64,000 bases of DNA, taken from Lentinula raphanica (taxonomy: Eukaryota > Basidiomycota > Agaricomycetes > Agaricales > Omphalotaceae). Under the pieces are notes generated by a model. It searched no databases and was not told the origin of the DNA. It saw only the letters and a program-made list of their open reading frames with translations. Shown one piece after another: positions 1 to 12,475 of the stretch. The stretch is taken from the NCBI GenBank assembly GCA_027919835.1, contig JANVFP010000045.1, forward strand, positions 124,001 to 188,000, in the 5' to 3' direction. The position numbers and the translations under genes are program-made. Each line of letters starts with the position of its first letter. Position 1 is the first letter of the stretch.

Positions 1-626
1 ATTTGACCGCTGCCTCTTTCTCCATGAGGCCACCGACGTTGTCAAAACACGTCTGGAGGACCCTCTTTGCCTAGTCGAGCGGCGAAGCGTAGAGATAGGA
101 GGGGTGTCCGTATCCTAAGAGCTAGCTGTGATACCCGTGTAAGTTGTGGTGAAGGCAGACGAAGAAAGAGTAGTTTGCGGCGCGAAATCCTCCTTCAACA
201 GAGAGAGACTGTCAGCTGGTGAGAGTAGCTTCAAATGAAGAGAAATTACCAGGTGTTTGTGATCTTATAAGTATTGTAAACTCCTGTTTGTTGACGATAA
301 CGGAGCCCCGACTCGAGTAAGCCACTGGCAAGTTGTTTGAAAAGTCCAAGAGGAGCAGTTTAAAGGCGTGGAGTAGAGCAGATAACTGGTGTTTGGGTAA
401 CGTGGAAGTAGATCCGACTCGCTGTATGAGACTGGTGAAGAACTAGTAAAGTAGTAGTAGTAGTAGGGAGGCAAGAGGTTGATAGACTCTCACGCCGAAA
501 CTTTAGGGGCTTCAACCATCCTTATACTCCATCGGCTTCAAAGAACAATGAGAACACATACTGCATATATCTTTACCGAAAGAAATTGTTTGAACGAGTG
601 AAAATAGTAGTAGTAGTATTAGGCAT
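1..626. other. No recognisable gene; short AGT/TAG microsatellites
   Basis: I see no coding region I can support here. The stretch holds two short runs of a TAG/AGT trinucleotide, at about 447-466 and 606-619. The neighbouring feature is the 3' end of a minus-strand transposase, so this is probably downstream flank or the decayed end of that transposon. Confidence 0.4.
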
Positions 627-1147
627 TCAATATATAGTCTGGTAGGCGTACTTTGTCTGTAAGTTGTTAACGAAAAATGAAGAACACTTGTCCAAGATAT
701 TGTCCGAATCCCAGTGTTTGTCCCAGGATGTTCTACTTGGTACTAGCATGCAGTTCTGTCTGATATCAGAAAGGGGGATGATGGCTCCTTGGGGCACACC
801 GTTGGAACCAATAGCAGGCTCTACTTTGTACATACCAGTAGCTGTATCGGGAAAAGATTTGAAACGTGAATACCCAGCTGAGGCTGTAACTTCTATGCAT
901 AACATGTGGCAAGTCCTGAAGCCGTTTGCATAACAGTGGGCAGTTGCCCACCACTAATAAGCCTCACTATAGCTCACTATAGCAGGTGATGTAATGCATA
1001 ACAACTTGGCAACATGTTATGCATAACATATAGGCAAGAACATTTTCAATATTTTGAAAAAAAGAATTAATGTATCTTTGAAATATCCATTTTGGAAAAA
1101 CTGACACCCCTATAGGGGTCTTTTTTAAGGTCTATCAATATATCCTC

Positions 1148-1230
1148 AACCCTAACCCTAACCCAACCCTAACCACCCTAACCCTAACCAAACCCTAACC
1201 CTAACCTAACCCAACCCCTAACCCCTAACC
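1148..1230. repeat. Interstitial telomere-like repeats, degenerate CCCTAA
   Basis: About 80 bases consist of CCCTAA units with variants (CCAA, CCACC, CCCCTAA). The strand is C-rich, as expected for TTAGGG telomeres seen from the other strand. They lie inside the inverted-repeat element, so this is not a chromosome end. Confidence 0.85.
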
Positions 1231-1247
1231 TTATTGGCTCATGTTTG

Positions 1248-1317
1248 GCACTGAATCAGACCCCTCCCTAATGTTGGGTTAGCATAGCTAACCCAACGGG
1301 AGGGCCTGATTCAGTGC
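1248..1317. repeat. Large nested hairpin next to telomere-like repeats
   Basis: The outer arms GCACTGAATCAG (1248-1259) and CTGATTCAGTGC (1306-1317) are perfect inverted copies. The inner arms GTTGGGTTAGC (1273-1283) and GCTAACCCAAC (1287-1297) are perfect, with a 3-base loop. The inner arm itself contains a GGGTTAG telomere-like unit. Confidence 0.85.
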
Positions 1318-4300
1318 TTAATCCAGTTTAAATATTCATTTATTGACTGAGTGGATTAGTGCCCGCTGTTATGCAAACGGGCTCAGGGACTTGCCACTTG
1401 TTATGCATAAAACTTACAGCTACAGGTGGAATACCAAGTAACGTACACCAAATGTTCTTTAGGCCAGTTAGCAGGAGCCTTTACTAGGGCACCACCATCA
1501 TGAACCATCGTAGGAAGACGGAAAATAACTCGAAGACGAGCAGCTCTACACCCTGCCAGATAGATAGAGTCTGGTGTGAGCATCATGGCGTTAATTCTGA
1601 AATAGAAAATCTGTCGGTCACCTTTAACAGCAGTAGATTCAGCTTCATCATTCTCTAGTACTAGGACAGTGTCGAATCTTGAGGTTTTGTCCTGAATCGA
1701 AAGGGGTCGAGCCTTCATACGAGCCTTTTCTGGTTCATCTAAAACTTGCGGCGGAATCAGCCCCACATTGTGCCAAATTTCCAGCGTATTGAAAGGTAAT
1801 ATTCCTTTCAGAGCCTTGGCCTTGCTTCTCTGGTCCGACTTTGGCAGGAGTTGGAAGTTCAAGAAAAGCTTCAGAGCTCCCAGGAAACCCGGTGCGTCGT
1901 GTAAGAGCGTAATAGCAATCAGGGTTTTTTTGGGTTCGGAGGGATTTTTGGCCAGGCTTAGCTGAAACTCCACGGTTGAGTTTGGTCCACCCGATTTCCG
2001 TCGTTTGCGATTGCGTTTGAGTTGGCGAGTATGCTCTTCCTGGTCAGAGTTAAGACCTACGGGAGCCTTTGGATCCTCCTGACTATCGGAAACGTCCGGG
2101 GGCTTAGGAAAGGCCCAAGATTGGTAAAAGTCAAATGAAGCGACTTTTTCTTGGCGAGAAATGAAAGTGATCATTTGAGGGAAGAAATCTCTCTTGTTGC
2201 TAGCCCTCCAGCCCTCTTTAGCAAAATCTATATGAAGTCTTTCGAACGCCTCCGTATTCGTGTTGTCAGTGGTTCCTGTCCACCGGATCGAGTCAACGTA
2301 GTGAAGAAGGCTATGGAATTTCGGAATGTTGAAATGTTCACGCGCGCATTGAGTAATGAAGTAATCGCGGTTTTTGTGCCAGGTATCCAGTTCTTTCTTC
2401 ATGTATCCTAGAGTGTCCTCATCGTGAGAAGGATATTGGGCAAGTTGGATGAAGTGAAGAAGGGAACGACAAGCTGTAATCCCTTTAGCGTCCATTTTCC
2501 CAACTAGACAACCTAAGAGAATACGCGCTATGTGCTTTCTTTCTGTTCCTGCCATCTGGGAGAGATTGGAGATCCCTTTGGCAAAATGCCTTACCCCTGG
2601 AGTATGGGGTAGCTTGCTAATGCGTTCATCCAGCTCTTCCTCCCCTACGACACGTTGTACCCATTCTATCAGGTACTTGAAAACTCCCTGGTACAGTTGA
2701 TGAAGAATGTCAGGAGCTATACACTTGTGTATGTCTGTGAGAGGAAAACCAGCCCAGAACGGTTCGTAATTCCCCCCGGCTACGTTGTCGACCATAGTCC
2801 TAGAGTGTACACTCCGACCTCCACCCTTCGCAGCTATCCGAGCGTCGGTAATCTTCTCACCAGTCCAACGCTGTGTTCGAGGCTCTCCAGGAGTGGGTAG
2901 GTTTAGATCGCCAGCCTTTCTCTGGCATTTCGGACAGGTACCATACTTGGTACAAGTGACGAGACACTGTTCAGGATAATCGCACACATAGGCCACCAGG
3001 ATTGGATAGACACGTCGAACAGCCCCGTCGCCTCCTACCATTTCTACCCCAGGCCCTGCTGGATCTCCGGCTACTTTCAAAGACTCTAATATCATCGCCA
3101 TTGATTTATGGAACACTTGATAATTACGAAGTTTGATTTGAGTTTTGGAGAGGCCTTTCTTGGAAAGTTTATCGACGGAAAGATAGGCTATCAATACGCA
3201 AGCGCGAGATCCAGGCTTTCGACGAAGTTCCTTGGGAATATTCCCTATCGTGAGGTAGACCGGATAAGCTGATTTACTTCCGGAGAACTGGGTAAGTTGC
3301 GTTTTATCCGTAGCTAGTATGACGGGTGCGACAGTGCCCCCTCTTGGTATACGTCTCTAACAACATACTTATAGGCTCTTTCGAGAGGACAATAGATGAC
3401 GTGAGCTTACCTGTACAGCATGCCAGAAACTTCCTGTCCACATTTCAGAAAATATCCTTTCGGTTTCTGCACAATTTGATTTCCTAAAGATTTTTTCCGG
3501 CTTGTACACCATGTGTTCAGTCAGAGAAGGATCACCCCAGAGTGCTTTGATAGCTTCTATAGGGTCTCTGTATCTGACCGTGAACTCTTCTTGGGGACGG
3601 TCCTTAAAGGACAGTCGTTTTTCGAACCAACGTCCACCGCGATCAGGGATTTTATCCACCCTGTTCAACATAGATCGCGCATTTTCAAAGAGAGACCAAG
3701 TTTTTCTTTCATCTAGGAGGGTTGAGTTGTAGTCAATGACGGAGCAAGACAACCAGCAAAGACAAGCACCTGAGGGATATCGAGCAAATGATTGAATGTG
3801 CTTTGAGACACTTTCTCCTTTACCGCCCACTGAGATATCTCCCATTCCAGACGTGAGGCGAATGGACTGTAAGAGTTCTCCTCCTTCCCAGAAGAAATTG
3901 CCAACCAACGTTCGTACACATGTTTCTCTACTCTGTACACTTTCCCAGCCTCGGGGTGCTTTTTCGTCGTCCACGGTTCATCTTCTTCAACCAATGATCT
4001 AAACATAGGCTGATCGGAAGAAGAGGAACCGTCGCCACTGCCAGGAGCGTTGTCTTCTTCCTCAGGAAGAAGTTGAAAAGGCTGTCGATGTCTTCAATGT
4101 TGGCACCGTACAGCTCCTGCAGGGAAGTACCCATTTCTTCCTGAAGCAAGTTGTCTTCATCGAACTGCTCTGAAGGTTCCGAGCACAGGATTTCACCCTC
4201 CGTATCGTCATCAGGATCGCTTTCGTGGCGGATATCCGAGTCTACGTCCATAGCTTCATCAGACGAACCAAAGATGTCGTCGTCATCATAGTTTTCCGGT

Positions 4301-4910
4301 CCTACGGCGTCTTCTGGACTAGTCGGAGAAGGGCAACGAGCTTGCACTCGCCTCTGAATATCAGGGAAAATGTCTGCGACATCAGGAGGGGATTGGCCAG
4401 TTCGTTTCCTAGTAGCTTCCTTTACAGTATTTTTGAACAACTGGTTTAGTTTTTGATCTTGGCTGATCCTATGTTGCATATGCAGGTCGTCCTTCTTTTG
4501 ACTGATGTGAGCAGTCCTGTCCTGGGGGCGAGAGAAATATTTGTTGCAGACGGGGCACGAATAATCCATGGAACGCAAAGTTTATAGAGATGGTATTTTC
4601 TAGAAGGAATGTCTTGAAAGGGAAAGGATTAGCAGCAACAAGAAGAGTTTCTTAGAGGATGGAAGAGAGGGCAGAAGAGAAAGCGGGAAGGACACTCAGG
4701 ACACGAGGAGAACACCTGGTAGACACGTTTTGACGAGGAGAACACCTGGTAACACGTTTTGGGAAACATAAGCCGGGCTGGCTTGTATACGATTGCAGAT
4801 AGAGACTGGCGGTGATGAAGATAGTACAAATTTCGAACAACAGGTACTCAGAACAACAAATACTGTGAAGGTTCAGGAAGCAACATCTTGAAGTATCTCG
4901 TGAGCCAATC

Positions 4911-6172
4911 TTAAGTGTTGCCCACCATGTTCTCAGTAAATGACAGACCATCCTTCTCGCTACGTTTTCCAATGGTTACTTCTCTGTATTCCAGGACGTG
5001 TTTCAAATGCCATAGAGTATGAATGCCGCAGTCGAAAGCATTGGGCTGAAATGGAACCTGAGCAGCGGTGAGGAAGAGAAGATAATCTCGATATGACATA
5101 GCTCATACCTTGCTATGAGGATCGCAGATCCAATCAGACTGAAGATTGTTCGTTAAGCAGACTGACTCTCCCTGATGGAGCCAAGAATTTCTGTTAACCA
5201 CATGAGAACCTGCCTAGGTTTGAGACTGAAACGAAATTGAGAGAAGCTTAATGCTTACTAGCATGATTTTGGTGTTCTTGCGATTGGCTATTGGCTTCTG
5301 GCGGTTGGTGATGCAGGTCTCTTGAAGACTGTCGTAAATGTCAATCCTTTTCAAGGTAAAATCTATCCTGACGGAATACCAGTGGCTCGAACCCTCATGT
5401 ATAGGAAAGAAGACTGTATCCCAACTCTCTAGAGCTAGCATTTTCTGGAGGAAGTTGTAAGCGTCGGTGAAAGCGCACGATACAATTTGAATTTTGAAAA
5501 CTTACCTGTCTTCTCATTACACAGCGTTTCACCTTATCCTCATCTTCCGCTGTAAGATATCTCTTGGCCACAAGGCATGAATTTTGGTCCTGGAACAGGC
5601 AACTTCCAGCAAAAAAGGTACCAAGACCCAACGTGTTATGAGAGCGGAAGCACCACTTGTCGATAAAATAATTGATTATCTCATCATTGAGCCAGCGACC
5701 TACTCCCAAGGTCGAAAAATCGCGGTAAGAGATATTGTGGATGGATTTCCAGAAGTTGTCCGGGCGACCACGAGTCTATCTGAAATCAGAACATATTCGT
5801 AGAGAGTAGACCGCGATTTACCTCGTTCATCAAATCTGTGAGTAGATTTTCTACCTTAGTGGGACTGTCGTCTAACAGTTTCCACCAAGCGGCTTCAAGC
5901 AGGGATTTCTTCCTTTGTACTTCGATTAAAAGCATATCAAGGTTCCTGAGAACAATCAAGGCTAGATTGTCGGAGGGGAGGATGTCGTGGTGGCCAGTGT
6001 GAATGAACGACTTCCTCATTGTAGGTACAGAGGAGAGCTGTCGAGAGATGTCCTGGAGCTGTTTCATTTGAGAATCGAAGTAAGAATATGCCCTAGTAGT
6101 AGGGGAACTGAGCGAAGGAAGGACGGGGTACAGCTGGTCCAGAGCATTCTGATAATTTGGGTGGCTTGGCAC
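4911..6172 (-). CDS. Ulp1-type (C48) cysteine protease, multi-exon, possibly frameshifted
   Basis: This is a SUMO/ubiquitin-like-protein-type cysteine protease of the Ulp1 fold. In order it shows an N-terminal helical exon (5786-6172), the hallmark GRWLNDEIINYFI block (about 5660-5700), the catalytic His in SSHWYSV (about 5385), the Asp in IDIYDSL (about 5330), and the FQPNAFDCGIHTLWHL block, which carries the oxyanion Gln and the catalytic Cys (about 5010-5065). Introns separate these blocks, for example GTAAGTTTTC..CTCCAG between the WLND and His exons. Between the Asp and Cys exons the frame appears to slip after ILGSIRE, so this copy may be inactive. The true start lies further upstream; 6172 is only where the recognisable exon opens. 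Ulp1 proteases are common passengers of basidiomycete DNA transposons, which fits the Plavaka gene just downstream on the same strand. Confidence 0.7.
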
Positions 6173-7855
6173 GGTAGATACAAGGCTGAATGTAAGGAAA
6201 GGAAGAAAGGCTTGACAATTTTTCAGTAAGGTGGTTATTTTGAGAAATTGTTGACGATTGCAATGGCAGACGTAGCCAAATGGTCGGAATTGTCGACCAG
6301 AGACATGTCGATTATTCCTTTCGCGAGAAGCCCTGCATTTTCAGACGGTTATTTTAGCCTATGCCTCTAATCTGTACCACTCACCTTGATAACATCGAGA
6401 ATACAGTTTCAGATATCGAAGCAAGATATACCCTGGGTTCAAAAAAGAAAGGCGAAGATAAAAACTGAGCGGAACAAAGCGTGGTTGAACTCAAGTTGAA
6501 CAGGACGTAAAACACATGTCAATTTGTAAGGCAGTCTAGATGCGGCTACAGCTATCTTATCTCTTATCTCTTATTCCCTCGTCTTCTCTACAAGATCTGT
6601 TTGAGCCCTCCAGGCTCCTGATTGCCATTCTTTCGTCCTCCAGCAGCATGACGGGAACAAACTGAAGGGATTGAGCGAGAACGACGATACCAAATGATTA
6701 GACGATCGCATCGAGAACGCACTAAGGACACTTACCATCCCAGCCCAAACTACTCCGACTCGATAAAATTGGTAGATGTGACAAGCCACCCATCCAAGCA
6801 GAAGCACAATCTCTCTTGATTATATCTATGGAGGATACTAGCTTTTTGTGAAGAACCGAGTGTGACCCCAATAAGCTTTTCCCAAGTCCTTGCCCGGACA
6901 GGAGCTGGCCAGGTCTATCGTACGGTACGCCATGCTGCGATTGAAGATAGAGGAGAATACTGCCTGTGTGATTCTAAAGACCTCGATGATCATATAGATT
7001 GAAGAAATCAAACCGAGCTCAGTTTGTTTGAAGTCGTTCAAACGAAGGGTGCACACATACACGAGGCCCGAGTGAAAGCCAGTCTTCTGCTGAGGGATTA
7101 ACATCGGGAAGGTCTTTGCTATACAGCTGCTGTGCCGCATGCGTTTTCGTTGACATAGGCAATAGGTTGACGTGGCTGAAAAGTGAATCAAAATACTTCC
7201 ACCTAAGGCAATTTTAGCTCTACTTTACCCTTTGAATAGACTGATGACTTGAGCGCGGTCAGTGGAGAGACGCGGAGAGACGAAGATGAGGACAAATGAA
7301 GACAAGATGAAGATGCGGAGAGATGAAGATCACGCGTAGAGATACCAAGAGATACCGCTCCAGGTAGTAGACCAATAAGATGGCTTTGGACAAGGTTGGA
7401 GAATCGTTCACATCGAAAAAGCAGGGTAGAGTCAAGGCCAGGACTATATGACTCGGAGTGTCAACCATTCAGAATGAGGCTCTAGCAAGGACGTTTCGAA
7501 CCCATTGATCTGGAATAAAGACAGGAAACAGAACTTTGTGACCGTGCGACACATTCAACTGAATAACTTACTAGGGGCCCCTCGAGAAGCACTGCTTGTT
7601 GGATATAGGTAATCTTGCTTCTATCCTGCATGCTCTACTTTCCTAAACATTCCCATATCAAAGCGCTATTCATGTCCTATAAATCCTTGAGAGTTAGAAG
7701 AAAGACAGGTATGCATTCATTTAGTAAATTTACTCACCTCGAAAGGCTAACGACAGTGAGTTATTAGTTCAAGCAGTGAAGGAAAGTCATAAAATATTCC
7801 TCAAAAGAGTCAAGGCTAGAAAGATAAGTGAACGTAGAGCTCGACTAGGTAGTCA
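6173..7855. other. Unassigned stretch, possible upstream exons of the protease gene
   Basis: There is a minus-strand open stretch at 6838-7191, with a second at 6571-6807, but no motif I recognise. They could be upstream exons of the Ulp1 gene or decayed transposon DNA. The segment 7261-7345 is rich in near-repeated GAGATGAAGA units. Confidence 0.3.
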
Positions 7856-8481
7856 ATGTTCTCTCTTGATCTTGCTCAGTTTATTCTGATACTGGCCTTT
7901 CCAGTGGAGATCCCTACAGCACCACCGACACCTACTCCCGAAATACAGGCAAGGACTCTACGTCGCCACGACACCTTCTACTTTCAAGCCCCCACAATTG
8001 AGGTTTTATATCTTTTTCTTTGATCTCGTTAAGTCTCTTCTAACGTACTTCAGTAGAGATCCCTACAGCGCCTCCGACCCCTACTCCTGATATACAGGGA
8101 AGGACTCTACGTCGCCACGAAACCTTCTACTTTCAAACTTCAACAGCTCAAGGTAGCATAGGTTTTCTTGATCTCACAGAACCTATCTGCTGATTCTAGC
8201 CTCCAGTGTTAATCCCTACAGAGTCCCCGACACCTCGGTATATACTGGGGAGGTCTCTACTTCAACACGAAACAATACATTTTCAAGCTCCAGCCAGCTC
8301 CAGTGTTACCCCACTGGAATATGACGGAGAGGTCTCTCTTCAAACCTCGACTCTCCCTGAAGTACCCTCATCGGATCTTTCCCTCGAACAATTCCTAGGA
8401 CAAAGAATCAAACTCAGAAGGATAAACCCTTTGTTCGCTCAGTTTCAGGGGAATACCACTAGTACGAATTCTGATGCTTGA
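7856..8481 (+). CDS. Small protein built from repeated exons, unknown function
   Basis: I do not recognise the product. The sequence shows three successive copies of an exon of about 95 bp, starting near 7911, 8054 and 8203. Each follows a pyrimidine-rich stretch ending in AG, and each encodes IPTxxPTPxP followed by R-T-L-R-R-H-[DE]-T-F-Y-F-Q or a drifted version. The first two repeats are nearly identical; the third has diverged and runs on into a unique tail ending at the stop at 8481. A start at 7856 would add a hydrophobic leader (LDLAQFILILAFP), which suggests a signal peptide, although that region can also be read as intron. The gene converges on the dioxygenase gene 176 bp away. Exon structure is inferred only from repeat phasing. 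Confidence 0.45.
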
Positions 8482-8656
8482 GGGACTTGAGGGGCGGATC
8501 GATCTACTCTACACTCTCATGGAAGCCTTCCTTTAATTCAACGCTGTCTCTTTGCTTTGCCGTTACACTATGGTCCACCGATATTTCGTCGATATTTCGT
8601 CTACAGCTTCGATTGCTGAAAGGCTCTGCTGTATATACATGTTTCTAATCATTATA

Positions 8657-11600
8657 TTACATTACCCAGGGATTGCCCTGCCATCCATTATCGTCCTTCA
8701 AGTAAGCTAGTCCGATTTTATCAGCTTGCACAACCACGGAACATCTATCCCCTTTGTAGTGCAAGTTGAAATGTATGTAGTCTTGGGATTTGAATGAAAC
8801 GACGTCTCCATTTCTGGTCTCCACAGCGAGGCGTGGCTGATATAAGCATAACTCTCCTCCTTCGTAAGATCCTAGACTTATGACAAAACAGCCCCCCAAA
8901 TCTCCAACATCTTTGTGTGCTGCCGTGGCCGTGTTGACGTTAATGACCAGTCCTGTGAAAGGCCTGACCGGGGTAAAATCATAAAGAGGCATGATATCTA
9001 TCATAGCCTCCACATCTTTTCCAAAGAGATCGGGATCCCGCTCGATATGCTTACGAAAGGTCAACTGAGGCAGCGTTCACGTTAGCAAAAGCTTTCTTAC
9101 CTTCTCTACTATGATCTGAAGGATTTCTCCTATGGCCTCGGACAACGCTACAAACTCTCTACCGAACACTTGAAGATCCCTAGAAGCCCTCACAAAAAAC
9201 TGGCCGTGGTTGACTTTTGAATCGTCTGATCTCTTGATATGCAACGGATGAAAATCTTTGGGGATAGGTTTTCCCTGATGACACTGTCAATTTGAGTCTA
9301 GGTAGAAGGAACGATTAAAGCATACTGATTGACCGAATCTGGCATAGTAAGAAAGGTGCCAAACCTGGAAAATGGGGGGAGATTCCAGCGCAGAGGTGTC
9401 TCTATGGAGAAGATTCACGCCGGTGACATGGCAGAAAGCTGTTATGGCGTTCCACAGACATTTTCGTTGCTCTTCTGGTAGGGTCGAGTCTACTGTGAGG
9501 ATAGTCCTATCTTCTTCATCCACGACCTTAACTTCCCTCCTAATCAACGCTTTGAATTTGAGTTGGGTGTAAAGAAAATGAGTAGAGCTAGCTCACCCTC
9601 CTATTGCCTCTTGAGTTAGGAATAACCATTTCTGTTTAGCCCGTATAGCTCCTGTAACCAATCGTATTGATGTCGAACCTGAGGTAGCTTTTTCATATGA
9701 AGTTATGGCTTATAGATGCTAACTCACCTGCATAGAAAATTCTTGGAGCGTCTGAGGTCTTTCTCCATTAAGAGCAATTTTCCTCTGACTTTCGGTCCAA
9801 GAGTTCCTGTTCTTCGGGGAAAAGGGAGGACGATCTCCGTTTTTCAGTACTTTTCGACTGTTGAAGGATGCCTTGACAACATATAGGGGACCCCATTTCT
9901 CTGAATTCGTCTCGAGAATCTCTCCTGCGAAGCCAGCGAAAGTAACGGGAGGTAGGACAGACAAGGAATGAGGGTTTTGGACTGAGATTGCATCCTCCAT
10001 TTCCTCATCAGAAAGAGGTCCGTCCTCGAAATCCCAGGCATTTATGTGGGTAACGTAGAGTTACTGGATGAGTTGAGGTGGCGTTGATTGAACGAATAGA
10101 AGGAGGTAATGTTCTTCTCTGAGGGTCTGATTTCGAGAGCCTCTTTCCAAAGTTCTTTACAGCGAGGAACATTCACCGCTGTCCTAAGTGAGTGAAACGT
10201 TGAGGTAAAGAAGTGATGAAGATAGAAAACCAGTCACCTGTAATAGAAAAGATCGAAGTACCAATCTGTCTCTTCAATTTGGGCTATATTCATCACAGGA
10301 GGCAGTCGATATATCTCCCGTGTAGTGTGCGAGAATAGAATAGGAATCTGAAAACTATAGCTTTCTGAAGGTTGACTAGGGTAGGGATGAGACCATCTCT
10401 GACCAATCCAAGAGTGACTAGGGTACAGAATGAGGATAATACACAAGAGATCCAAGAAGTTCTTACCGTTGTTTGAGGGAGATCGCATTTGGTGACAGGC
10501 TTCTACCAAAGTTGCAGAAGATATCTCCCGTCCCCAACGGTAAGACAATCGTTTCTCAGCTATCAGGATCAGGGAGTATATAGAAGCTAAGGGTATAGGC
10601 TTAGTCAAGGGGCTTTTCCAAAACACCGGGACTTACCTGCCCCAGCTACTCTGGCCCAACGAGTTCCAGAACTCATCCATATACCCAGCTTTCTTTCACT
10701 GAATCCTTCCTGCTTCAATGTGTCTAAGATACCTTTGATGCTGGGTATTTTCGAAGGGAAGGCTCTTCGCTGAGCGTGAATGATACTGGTTTCTCTTTCG
10801 TAAGTATATTATCTAGCTCAAGGAGAAAGGAGACGACCCTTACCTGTTCACTTTGGCTGCAAACATCAGTTCATTCAACATTCTGCAGAACGTTGCGAAT
10901 GCGTCCATGTTTTTGGAGCGGGAACACCGGAGGGCGAGATTTTTCAAGGATTCCGAAGTTAGAGCGTCAGTTTCGGCCCAAGGTTCTCCTTGAATGGCCT
11001 TGACGAACTCTTCGACCCAGTCAAGACTATTGGGAGAGGAAGACAAAGCGAGAAGAAGAAGAGTGCTCTCCTGCTGAATTTCTCTGGAGGGAGCAGCTCT
11101 ATCGGGAGAATAGACGAAGGAATTATCTGAGGAAGTCCCGCCCCCTGCGCCTGTTGAACCATCCGGCCCTACTGTAGAGGGCGCTCCAGAGATATCAGTG
11201 TTATTTTCCAATGCGGCTGATCTTGTCTTTCGACCTGGAGGTCTTCTCGAAACGTTCGCCCCATTTCTAGAGCAATTTCCTCCGCTTCCGCTTCCGCCTC
11301 TCCTACCCCTGCTTCTACTCCCTTGACCCCTTCGACTAGCCGCATTCCCTCGACCGCCCCGCACTCCCCTACTGCTTGGACCGCCACGGCTGCCGTTTCC
11401 TTTCCCTCCATTGTTGCTTTCAACGTAGTCTCCATCATTTTCATCATCCTCCTCTTCTTCATCGTCTGCAAGGGCATCTTGCTCGAGGTCGAGTTCTTCT
11501 ACGTGTTCGTTGTCGTCGTTGTCTATATCGGTGACCGTCGGCCTTTTCCTCTTCAGCTGCTAACTGTTGAGCACTTGGAGCAAGGGGTAAAAAACAGCCT

Positions 11601-12475
11601 GACTTACATTGTTATGGCTATCCATCTGTCCTAAATTCAATACACCTTTCTGTGAAAATCCGCTGTCTCTCGATCCTTGTCCTGCGGAATCAACCGTCTG
11701 GGGTGTATTGTCCAAGTCCAAAATAGTATCGACGAAGACTAACCCGACGGAGGGTGAGGGTGACCTTGTTTCAGGCAAAGAAAGGGAAGGATTGGGCGAA
11801 GAGAAGCCCCACGTCCGATTCGACCTCGCTGGAAGGGTAGACGATGCAAGATCATTGGAAACGTCAGGCGCCATCTGAAAATTCTCATCCTGTGGAAACG
11901 GGCTAGGAGAAGATGAGGCGGCGGTTAAACATGGAGGGGCATCCTTCTGTCTCGTGTTTTCCGAGTTGACCATATCATCAAATGATTCGACGGAAGGTAG
12001 CTTAGTCCCCCCTGACTGAACCGAATTTATATGTTGGAAAATTCTAGGGAGCGAAGGGGAAGACGTGGGCAAAGAAAATTCCCCCCTCTGAGTCTGATTC
12101 GTGGTAAAGGTTGTCTGGGTTAGACCATTTGGGTATCTCGCCGTCGTCTGGAATCTTCCGTCTTCGGGGAACATTCTAGGTGGAGAAGGCAAGGGGGTAA
12201 GGAGATACGGACGAATCGTCTGAGAAAGGCGCGGAGTATGGAGAGCGTCGTTTGACTCTTTGTTCGAGGAGTTGTTGATGACTGAATATCGGTAGAGGTT
12301 ATACGTTGAGAGGTCTCTTGAGAAAGATTTCCAGAGCAAGTCTCTTGAGAACTTGAGATGAAAGTGTTTGAAAAAACGCGGAAACCAAAGGTGGAAGCTG
12401 TGTAGCATTGCAGGAATAGTAGGCTAGAGCAGCCTCAGTCTCCTCTTTGGAAAAGGAGACGATGAGGCGAGACAT
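8657..12475 (-). CDS. TET/JBP-like 2OG-Fe(II) dioxygenase with long disordered N-terminus
   Basis: This is a probable iron- and 2-oxoglutarate-dependent dioxygenase of the fungal TET/JBP type, a group that oxidises 5-methylcytosine in DNA. The catalytic domain lies in the last two exons: HKDVGD supplies the metal-binding H-x-D (about 8925), and GDVVSF..YIHFNLHYKGDR supplies the distal His (either of the two) and the 2OG-binding Arg (about 8730-8790). Splicing across 9066-9100 (GTAAGA..CTCAG) and across about 9280-9330 keeps the frame. Upstream exons are at about 9330-9547, 9730-10000, 10450-10610, 10640-10790 and 10850-11580, including an acidic tract and an RGG-rich basic stretch near 11200-11400. 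A Ser/Pro-rich exon follows (11610-12300), with a possible start at 12475. It is the most upstream of three minus-strand genes, followed by the Ulp1 protease and the Plavaka transposase. Exon borders are approximate, and a generic 2OG oxygenase is the main alternative. Confidence 0.65.

Larger units (their letters stand above)
883..1420. mobile_element. MITE-like element inside the transposase C-terminus
   Basis: The ends are long imperfect inverted repeats of about 60 bp. The left end runs from about 883 (GCTGTAAC..TATGCATAACATGTGGCAAGTCC) to about 945; the right end, 1350-1420, reads the same way on the other strand. It has no coding capacity. Inside are telomere-like repeats and a perfect hairpin. 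It separates the two parts of the Plavaka transposase. I could not fix the target duplication: the flanks do not match exactly, so the boundaries may be off by several bases. Confidence 0.65.
627..4569 (-). pseudogene. Plavaka-type transposase, broken
   Basis: This is a transposase of the basidiomycete Plavaka family (a CACTA/EnSpm-like DDE group). The start at 4569 opens with a C2H2 finger (CPVC, then H-x4-H after PQDRTAH), followed by an acidic linker, the conserved block around 3720-4000, an exon at about 3410-3660 (MWTGSFWHAVQ) and, after an intron ending near 3360, the ATDKTQL catalytic-aspartate block. A 1.8-kb stretch follows (3194-1401), with a CPKCQRKAG zinc motif. The C-terminal part resumes at 627-893 (GMYKVEPAIG, FFVNNLQ), which is how Plavaka proteins end. 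The gene is broken in two ways: the frame shifts near 4090 between the acidic and central blocks, and a small inverted-repeat element at about 883-1420 separates the last ~90 residues and supplies a premature stop. Catalysis from this copy is unlikely. The family call rests on motif recall. Confidence 0.75.

Noticed and set aside
1148..1230. Telomere at a chromosome end
   Set aside because: The repeats are degenerate, short and enclosed by inverted repeats with coding DNA on both sides.
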